From Hordeum vulgare subsp. vulgare (lineage: Eukaryota > Streptophyta > Magnoliopsida > Poales > Poaceae): a stretch of 64,000 nucleotides of DNA. The stretch is from assembly GCF_904849725.1 (NCBI RefSeq), contig NC_058520.1, positions 538,398,083 to 538,462,082 on the forward strand. The letters are read 5' to 3'. Numbering within the stretch: position 1 is the first letter of the stretch; every line of letters begins with the position of its first letter. Positions 55,616-64,000 of the stretch are shown piece by piece. A program made the position numbers and the translations under genes. The notes beneath the pieces are model-generated. The model made no database searches and had not been told where the DNA came from. It was given only the letters and a program-made list of their open reading frames with translations.

Positions 55616-58224
55616 GAATTTATCTTTTTCTTTCTGTTTTGTTGCGTCCACACAATCATAATTCTCTTATGATAGTGTCTTTTGTCTTTCTTTTTGTGTT
55701 TGATCCAAGAAAAACCTTTATGACTAGTCTTGGTGATGGTTGTTTGATCCTGCTGGAAAAAGACAGAAACTTTTTGCTCACGAGATTATTTGTCATTTTT
55801 ATTAAGAAAGAGATTTTGAGTTGATTATTTTTTCTGCTGGTTGATATGCCTTTTGCCCATTCGGTCGTAAGTTTTCAGAATTTTTGAGGTACCAGAAGTA
55901 TACGAAGTATACAGATTGCTACAGACTGGTCTGTTTTTGACAGATTCTGTTTTTGTTGAGTTGGTTGCTTGTTTTGATGAAACTATGGATAGTATCGGGG
56001 GGTACTAGCCATGGAAAATTGAGAATACAGTAATATAACACCAATATAAATAGAAATCAATATTGCTACAGTACCTAAAGAGGTGGTAGTTTGTTTTCTT
56101 GTGCTAATGATATCACGAGTTTCTGTTTAAGTTTTGTGTTGTGAAGTTTTCAAGTTTTGGGTAATGTTCTCATGGACAAAGGGATAAAGAGTGGAAAGAG
56201 CTCAAGCTTGGGGATTCCCAAGGCATCCCAAGCCAAATTCAAGGACACCAAAAATCCTAAGCTTGGGGATGCCCCGGGAAGGCATCCCCTCTTTCGTCTT
56301 CATTCCATCGGTAACACTACTTGGAGCTATATTTTTATTCACCACATGATATGTGTTTTGCTTGGAGAGTCTTGTATCATAGGAGTCTTTTCTTTTTGTT
56401 GTGTCACGATCATCCTTGCTGCACACCTTTTGAGAGATACATGCACTCATCATGATTTTGCTAGAATGCTCATCGTGCTTCACTTATATCTTTTGAGCTA
56501 GATAATTTTGCTCTATGTGCTTCACTTAGATCTTTTAGAGCACGGCGGTGCGTAACTTGGTAGTTGGCTTGTTCTAGGAAAGTAGTCCCAAAGGTGATAG
56601 GTACCCAAATAGGATACAAAAACTTCCATCTTCATGTGCATTGAGTAGAAAGAGAAGTTTGATTCCTCTCAACTAGTTTTGAGACGTGGATTTGGTAATA
56701 TTAAGAGTTATGTTAGTAGGGTGTTGTGAATCTAGAAATACTTGAGTTGAGGTTAGTGATTCCCGTAACATGCACGTATGGTGAACCGTTATGTTAGGAA
56801 GTCGGAGCATAATTGACCTATTGATTGTCATCCTTTGTGTTGCGGTCGGGTTCGCGCGATGGTTAACACCTACCAACCCTTCCCCTAGGAGTATGCGTTT
56901 AGCACTTTGTTTCGATTACTAATAAAAACTTTCGCAATAAGTATGTGAGTTCTTCATGACTAATGTGAGTCCACGGTATAGATGTACTTTCACCTTCCAC
57001 CATTGCTAGCCTCTCTAGGACCGCGCAATTTTCACCGGTGCACAAACCCACCATATGCCTTCCTCAAAACAGCCACCATACCTACCTACTATGGCATTTT
57101 CATAGCCATTCTGAGATATATTGCCATGCAACTCCCACCGTTCCGTCTCATGACTTGTACCGTCACTCTCATATTGCCATTGCATGATCGTAAGATAGCT
57201 AGCGAGATGTTTCAACATCATACGCCAAGCTAGATCGTTGCACATCCCGGTAAACTGCCGGAGGCATTTCCTATAGAGTCATCATCGTTCCGAGCATTGA
57301 GCTGTGAGTAAATAAAAGTGTGATGATCATCCTTATTAGAGCATTGTCCCATGTGAGGAAATAAAAAAAATAGGCCAAGGTTGCACACAAAAAAAGGAGA
57401 AAAAGAGGCCAAAGAGCCCAAATAAAAAAAAGAGAAAGAGAGAAGGGACAATGCTACTATCCTTTTCCACACTTGTGCTTCATAATAGCACCATGTTCTT
57501 CATGATCGAGAGCCTCTCGTTTCGTCACCACCATATGCTAGTGGGAATCTTTATTATATAACTTGGCTTGTATATTACAATGATGGGCTTCCTCAAATTG
57601 CCCTAGGTCTTCGTGAGCAAGCAAGTTGGATGCACACCCACTAGTTCTCCTTTCGAGCTTTCACATACTTATAGCTCTAGTACATCCTTTGTATGGAAAT
57701 CCCTACTCATTCACATTGGTATCTATTAATGGGCATCTCCATAACCCTTTGATACGCCGAGTCAATGTGACCATCTCCTCCTTTTTTGTCTCACAACCAC
57801 CATCTCACTCTATTCCACCTATAGTGCTATATCCATGGCTCATGCTCATGTATTGCGTGATAGTTGTAAAAGGTTTGAGAAAGTAAGAGTGCGAAAACAA
57901 TTACTTGGCAAATACCGGGGTTGTGCATGATTTAAATTAGTTGTGTGGGGATGATGAAGCATAGCCAGACTATATGATTTTCTAGGGATAACTTTCTTTG
58001 GCCTTGTTATTTCAGAAGTTCATGATTACCTTGCTAGTTTGCTTGAAGTATTATTGTTTTCATGTCAATAGCAAACTATTGTTTTGAATCTTACAGATCT
58101 GAACATTCATGTCACATGAAAGAAGTTACAAAGGACAACTATGCTAGGTAGCATTCCACATCAGAAATTCAGTCTTTATCACTTCCCTACTCGAGGACGA
58201 GTAGGAGTTAAGCTTGGGGATGCT
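55616..58224 (+). other. Element F 3' internal region
   Basis: 2.6 kb without a supported ORF. AAGCTTGGGGAT motifs at 56204 and 56259, the inverted repeat GGGATGCC-CCGGGAA-GGCATCCC at 56266-56288, one unit of the 41-bp repeat of B (about 56480-56545), a purine-rich tract (57358-57446) and the polypurine tract AAGCTTGGGGATGC at 58210-58223, immediately before the 3' LTR. Confidence 0.7.
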
Positions 58225-59768
58225 TGATACGTCTCCAACGTATCTATAATTTTTGATGGTTTCATGCTATTATCTTGTCAAACTTTGGATGTTTTGTATG
58301 CCTTTTATATATTTTTTGGGACTAACCTATTAACTCAGTGCCAAGTGCCAGTTCCTGTTTTTTCTGTGTTTTTTACCCTTTTCAGAGGAGGATTTTGAAC
58401 AGAGTCCAAATGGAATAAAACTTCCGAAAAGATTTTTTCCGAAACAGAAGATGATCTGGAGACTTGAGTACCAAGGCAGAGGGTCACCAGGGACCCCACA
58501 AGCCCTCATGGCGCGGCCAGGGGGGCCACGCCTCCCAGGCTTGTTGGCTCCCTGGGCCTCCTCTGCCCTAGCTCCTTCGCCTATATATTCCCTAAAATCC
58601 CAAAAAAATCAGGAGAGCCACAAAAATACTTTTCCGCCGCCGCAAGCTTCTGTCTCCGCAAGATCCCATCTGGGGCACGTTCTCGTGCCCTGCCGGAGGG
58701 GAGATTCGGATACGAAGGGCTTCTTCATCAACACCATGACCTCTCTGATGATGCGTGAGTAGTTCACCATAGACCTACGGGTCCATATCTAGTAGCTAGA
58801 TGGCTTCTTCTCTCTCTTGGATCTTCAATAAAAAGTTCTCCATGATCTTCATGGAGATCTATCCAATATAATCTTCTTTTGGGTGTCTTTGTCAAGATCC
58901 AATGAACTGTGGATTTATGATCAGATTATCTATGAATCTTCTTTGAGTTTCTTCTGATCTCTTATATGCATGATTTCATATACTTGTAATTCTCTTCGAG
59001 TTGTGGGTTTTGTTTGGCCAACTTGATCTATGATTCTTGCAATGGGAGAAGTTTTTGGTTTTGGGTTCATTCCGTGCAGTGACCTCACCCAGTGACAGAA
59101 GGGGTAGCGAGGCACGCATCGTGTTGTTGCCATCAAGGGTAAAAAGATGGGGTTTTCATCATTGGTTTGATTTTATCCCTCTACATCATGTCATCTTGCT
59201 TAAGGCGTTACTCTGTTCATCATGAAATCAATACACTAGATGCATGCTGGATAGCGGTCGATGTGTGGAGTAATAGTAGTAGATGCAGAAAGTATCGGTC
59301 TACTTGTCTCGGACGTGATGCCTATATGTATGATCATTGCCTTAGATATCGTCATGACTTTGCGCGGTTCTATCAATTGCTCGACAGTAATTTGTTCACC
59401 CACCGTAATATTTGCTATTTTGAAAGAAGCCTCTAGTGAACACTATGGCCCCCGGGTCTACTTCACATCATATTTTCAGCCTTACACTTTTACTTCGTTG
59501 CACTTTCCGCCTCCAGATCTCACTTTGCAATCAATCTTGAAGGGATTGACAACCCCTTCATAGCGTTGGGTGCAAGCTCTTTTGTGTTTGCGTAGGTACT
59601 CTGGACTTGACGAGATTCTCCTACTGGATTGATACCTTGGTTCTCAAACTGAGGGAAATACTTACTGCTCCTGTGCTGCATCACCCTTTCCTCTTCAAGG
59701 GAAAAACCAAGGCAAGCCAAGTCTCCGTCAACGTGCCAATTTCTGGCACTGTTGTTTGAGAAGTAGCA
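58225..59768 (+). mobile_element. Element F 3' LTR
   Basis: 1544 bp, TGATACGTCTCCAACG to GAAGTAGCA, followed by TSD GGGAC. TATA-like CTATATATTC at 58581-58590. It differs from the 5' LTR at many sites, so F is clearly older than the Copia element. Confidence 0.92.
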
Positions 59769-61339
59769 GGGACCAAAGCCAGCCCGGAAAAGGTTAAAGC
59801 CATCAAGAAGATGCGCCCTCCCCAGACCCTCAAAGAGATGAAGAAGTTACTGGGGTCCATGACCTCCCTAGGGCATTTCGTCTCCAAGTTTAGTGAGGGG
59901 GCGTTGCCTTTCTTCAAGCTTATGAAAAGGTTGTTTCCATTCGAGTGGACCCCTGAAGCGTGACGCAACCTTTGAGGATCTCAACAGGTATCTCACGGGT
60001 CCCCCCATCATGGTTGCGTCGCGCCCCCGTGAGCGCCTATTGATGCACCTAGCGGCCACCCCCTAGACAGCAAGCGGCCCTCATAGTGAAGTGGGAGGAG
60101 CAGGTATGCTACAAGAGAAAGCCCGTGAGCCTCCGGAGGGCGTCGCCTAAAGCTACTCGGGTCCCAACAACACCGACCGGGGGCATGCCTCGCGGGACCC
60201 CCGCTCCCCCTAAGGAGGTCCTTGATGCCTCACTTCTGGAGGCCCACACGGCCCACGGCGCCTTGGAGGTCCCTAACACCTTGCCTCCGGAGGTCCCCGA
60301 GGCCCCTGACGTCGTGCCTTCGGGAACACCCGCGGCCCCAACTCTTGAGCTTTCCGACGGGAACGACATGTACACTACAGTCACGAGCCATGTCGAGCAT
60401 CTTATGTACTTCGTCAGCACGATGCTGAGAGACGCCCGCGAGCGCTACCCCATGGAGCAGAAACTCCTCCTCGCGCTTCCCGTCGCCTCCAGGAAATTGC
60501 ACCACTACTTCTAGGTCCATCCTATTAAGTTTATTTCTGCCTATCCCATGGAGCAAATCTTGTGCAGTCCCAATGCCGGTAGCAGAGTTGCCATGTGGAA
60601 CATCGAGTTGTAGTCCTTGCAGCTGGGTTCTGCACCACCAGAGTCATGAAAGGCGCGTCCCTGGCCGACTTTCTGGCGGAGTGGATGGACCTGGGCAAGG
60701 AGGATCCTCGTGAAGACAAGTCCCTCCTGCTTGGGACAAGGTGCCCTGCAGCTAGACTCCGTGCTTCGATGGAGCCTTCTCCAAGCAGGGCGCGGGGGCA
60801 AGCATCGTGCTCATGTCACCGACAGGAGATAAGCTTTACTACGCAATCCAGATGTGCTTCACACACGATGAGAAGGTCTCCAACAACATCGTGGAGTACG
60901 AGGGCCTCATCGCCAGTCTCAAGGCCGCATATGCCCTCGGCGTCAAGCGCTTCGTTGTCAAGGGCGACTGTCAACTCCTCGTAAACCTCTCCAACAAAAG
61001 CTAAAAACCCAAGGATGAGCACATGGCAGCCTACCTGGAGGAGGTACACAATCTTGAGAAACATTTCCTTGGAATGAAGCTGCAGCACATCCCGCATGCC
61101 GCCAATAAGGAGGCCGACGACATCACCAAGCGGGCATCTCGCCATGAGTCCCAAAGCCCCGGTGTCCTTGAAGAAAGGCTCCTCAAGCCGTCAGCCGTGC
61201 CGCCCGCCATCAAGGCAATGCTGCTGCATGAGGAGCTACCGCCTGCCCCACCGACGGGAGCGCCGGACTCTGGCCTGCCCTCACGAGACCGCCTACAGCT
61301 GGTGTTGGAACCTCAAGAGGGTGGTTGGGCTGCGACGTT
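59769..61339 (+). pseudogene. Element H RT end and RNase H domains
   Basis: Continues K-A-S-P-E-K-V-K-A-I-K-K-M, S-L-G-H-F-V-S-K-F and F-E-W-T-P-E-A, then stop TGA. First RNase H: Y-F-V-S-T-M-L-R-D-A-R-E-R-Y-P-M-E-Q-K (about 60407-60463). A Pro/Ala-rich stretch (60130-60350) sits between the R-K-P-V and Y-F-V-S motifs and is absent from C and D. Archaeal-type RNase H: I-V-E-Y-E-G-L-I (60889-60912), K-G-D-C-Q-L-L and N-K-E-A-D-D-I-T. Several stops and frameshifts. The segment is cut at 61339 by E; its last bases ACGTT are the presumed TSD. Confidence 0.82.
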
Positions 61340-62871
61340 TGCTACTTCTGGAGCTTGCGTTGGTTTTTCCCTTGAAGAGGAAAGGGTGATGCAGCAAAGT
61401 AGAAATAAGTATCTCCCTCAGTTTGAGAACCAAGGTATCAATCCAGTAGGAGTATCAAGATGAGGCACCAATGAACCTGCGCAAAAACAAACAAACTTGC
61501 ACCCAACACCATAAAGGGGTTGTCAATCCCTTCACGATTACTTCTAAGGTGAGATCTGAAGGTGATAAAAGGTAAAAAGAAATAAAATTGCAGCAAGGTA
61601 TTTTTGGTATTTTTGTATGTAGATCTGAATATATGAAGTGTAAAATAGACCCGGGGGCCATAGTGTTCACTAGAGGCTTCTCTCATGATAGCAAGTATTA
61701 CGGTGGGTGAACGAATTACTGTCGAGCAATTGATAGAATCGCGCGATATCTAAGGCAATGATCATACATATAGGCATCACGTCCAAGACAAGTAGACCGA
61801 TACTTTCTGCATCTACTACTATTACTCCACACATCGACCGCTATCCAGCATGCATCTAGTGTATTAAGTTCATACCAAACGGAGTAACGCCTTAAGCAAG
61901 ATGACATGCTGTAGAGGGATAAATTCATGCAATATGATATAAACCCCATCTTTTTACCCTTGATGGCAACAACACGATGTGTGCCTCGCTACCCCTTCTG
62001 TCAGTAGGTGAGGACATTGCACGGTATGAACCCAAAACCAAGCATATTGTCCCATTGAAAGAATTATAGATCAAGTTGGCTAAACAAAACCCATAACTCG
62101 AAGAGAATTACAAGGATACGAAATCATGCATATAAGAAATCAGAGGAAACTCAAATAATATTCACAGGTAATATGATCATAAATCCACAATTCATCGGAT
62201 CTCGAAAAACACACCGCAAAAGAAAGTTACATCGGAGAGAGAAGAAGCCATCTAGCTACTAGCTATGTATTGAAGATCCAAGAGAGAGAAGAAGCCATCT
62301 AGCTACTAGCTATGGACCTGAAGGTCTGTGGTGAACTACTCATGCATCATCGGAGAGGCAATGGTGTTGATGAAGAAGCCCTCCGTGTCTGAATCCCCCT
62401 CCGGCAGAGCACCAAAATGGTCCCCACATGGGATCTTGCGGAGACAGAAGCTTGCGGTGGCGGAAAAGTATTTTCATGGCTCTCTTTGTTGGTTTCGGGA
62501 TTTTTAGGAATTTATAGGCCAAAGAGGTAGGGCAACGGAGCCACGGGGGGCCCACGAGCCTGCTAGGCACCCCCCTAGGGCGCGTCTAGGGGGCTCGTGA
62601 CCTCCCACGAGACCTCCTGCCTTGGTTCTCAAGTCCTCTGCGTATCTACTGTTATGGAAAAAATCATCCCGTAGGTTTTATTCCATTTGGACTCCATTTA
62701 ATATTCTTTTCTGAAAAAGGTGAAAAACACGGAAAAAACAGAAACTAGCACTAGGCACTGAGTTAACAGGTTAGTCCCAAAAATAATATAAAAAGGCATA
62801 TAAGACATCCCAAGTTGATAATATAATAGCATGGAACAATCAAAAATTATAGATACGTTGGAGACGTATCA
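61340..62871 (-). mobile_element. Element E: 3' LTR
   Basis: 1532 bp, minus strand, TGATACGTCTCCAACG at 62871 and end GAAGTAGCA at 61340, the same ends as F. The right-hand side continues as internal sequence, so this is the 3' LTR of an element that leaves the window. Confidence 0.9.
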
Positions 62872-64000
62872 AGCATTCCCAAGCTTAACTCCTGCTCGTC
62901 CTCGAGTAGGGAAGTGATAAAGACCGAATTTTTGATGTGGATTGCTACCTAACATATTTGTTCTTTGTAACTTCTTCATTGTGGCATGAATTTTCAGATC
63001 CATAATATTCAAAACAATAGTTTAATATTGACATGAAAACAATAATACTTCAACCATACTAGCAAAGCAATCATGAACTTTTGAAATAACAAGGCCAAAG
63101 AAAGTTATCCCTACAAAATCATATAGTCTGGCTATGCTCCATCATCCCCACACAATGAATTTAAATCATGCACAACCCCGGTAGTGGCCAAGTAATTGTT
63201 TTCGCACTCTTACTTTCTCAAACTTTTTCAACTCTCACGCAATACATGAGCGTGAGCCATGGATATAGCACTATAGGTGGAATAGAGTGTGGTGGAGGTT
63301 GTGAGGCAAAAAAGGAGGAGATGGTCACATCGACTCGGAGTATCAATGGGTTATGGAGATGCCCATAAATAGATATCAATGTGAATGAGTAGGGATTGCC
63401 ATGCAACGGATGCACTACCGCTAAAAGTGTATGAAAGCTCAAAAAGAAAACTAGTGGGTGTGCACCCAACTTGCTTGCTCACGAAGACCTAGGGCAATTT
63501 TGAGGAAGCCCATCATTGGAATATACAAGCCAAGTTATATAATGAAAATTCCCACTAGTATGTGAAAGTGACAAAACAAGAAACTCTCGATCATGAAGAA
63601 CGTGGTGCTATTTTGACGCACAAGTGTGGAAAAAGATAGTGGCATTGTCACTTCTCTCTTTTTCTCCCATTTTTGTTGTTTGGGCTCTTTGGCCTCTTTC
63701 CCTTTTTTTTATTTCCTCACAAGGGACAATGCTCTAATAATGATGATCGTCACACTTTTATTTACTTACAACTCGATACTTAGAACAATAATGACTCTAT
63801 ATGAAATGCCTCCGGCAGTGTACCGGGATGTGCAACAATCTAGATTAGCGTATGATGTTGAAACATCTCGCTAGCTATCTTACGATCATGCAATGGCAAT
63901 ATGAAAGTGATGGCACATGTCATGAGACGAAACGGTGGAAGTTGCATGGCAATATATCTCGGAATGGCTATGAAAATGCCATAATAGTTAGGTATGCTGG
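62872..64000 (-). mobile_element. Element E: 3' internal region, cut by window edge
   Basis: Begins with the reversed polypurine motif (AGCATTCCCAAGCTTAACTC, one base changed from GGGGATGC). Matches A 996-2340, B 47412-48710 and F in reverse, including the pyrimidine-rich tract near 63652-63716. No gene. Confidence 0.85.

Larger units (their letters stand above)
53084..59768 (+). mobile_element. Element F: Athila-lineage, Sabrina-type, non-autonomous
   Basis: 6685 bp, plus strand, LTRs 53084-54617 (1534 bp) and 58225-59768 (1544 bp), TSD GGGAC at 53079-53083 and 59769-59773. Starts TGATACG, ends TAGCA. tRNA-Asp PBS, one gag-like ORF, no pol. Excision rejoins H as H-R-G-T-K-A-S-P-E-K. The Sabrina name is from memory of its gag ORF. 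Confidence 0.92.

Overview
The window is intergenic DNA from a large, repeat-rich grass genome, almost certainly a Triticeae species (wheat, Aegilops, barley or rye group). I found no host gene and no tRNA or rRNA gene. Nearly every base belongs to LTR retrotransposons inserted into one another. The Triticeae assignment rests on three things recognised from memory: a Copia element with Angela/BARE/WIS-type LTR ends, a 4.9 kb solo LTR with Sukkula-type ends, and several Sabrina/WHAM-type (Athila-lineage) elements whose LTRs begin TGATACGTCTCC. Family names are recollection and were not searched.

Insertion boundaries were read from TG...CA ends and 5-bp target-site duplications (TSDs). Element A (minus strand, Athila-like) occupies 1-2367 and 7790-8349. 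A truncated related LTR (G, 2368-2441 and 7376-7789) lies inside it and is itself split by a Sukkula-type solo LTR (2442-7375, TSD ATTTC). An old Gypsy element, H (plus strand), starts near 8350 and runs in pieces to 61339. Element C (8548-43372, TSD TAGCC), a Tat-lineage Gypsy, sits in the 5' LTR of H. The gag of C was broken twice: by an intact minus-strand Copia element (9307-18248, TSD GGTAC) and by a second Tat-lineage Gypsy, D (20014-32811, TSD GTCGC). Further right, the reverse transcriptase of H was broken by Athila-like element B (minus, 45754-52808, TSD TTCTT with one mismatch on the left) and, 275 bp later, by Athila-like element F (plus, 53084-59768, TSD GGGAC). H is then cut at 61340 by element E (minus), which runs off the window.

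The only intact long reading frame is the 1326-codon gag-pol of the Copia element. C, D and H have recognisable gag, protease, reverse transcriptase, RNase H, archaeal-type RNase H and integrase segments with many stops and some frameshifts. F carries a gag-like ORF but no pol. B carries an unrelated ORF remnant. Both are therefore non-autonomous.

The most interesting observation concerns C and D. Each carries a multi-exon gene on the strand opposite to gag-pol, between pol and the 3' LTR (C: 41709 to 38159; D: 31730 to 28289). The two antisense proteins are related (shared WFYCQ and G-T-D/G-V-D motifs) and have the same plan: conserved N-terminal domain, acidic Ser-rich linker, coiled coil. 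The pol gene and the antisense gene converge, and a tandem array of 70-72 bp units lies at the junction in both elements, although the unit sequences differ. In D each 70-bp unit can fold into two hairpins, one of which shows paired changes between units. A second observation is an in-frame UAG at the same place between protease and reverse transcriptase in C and D.
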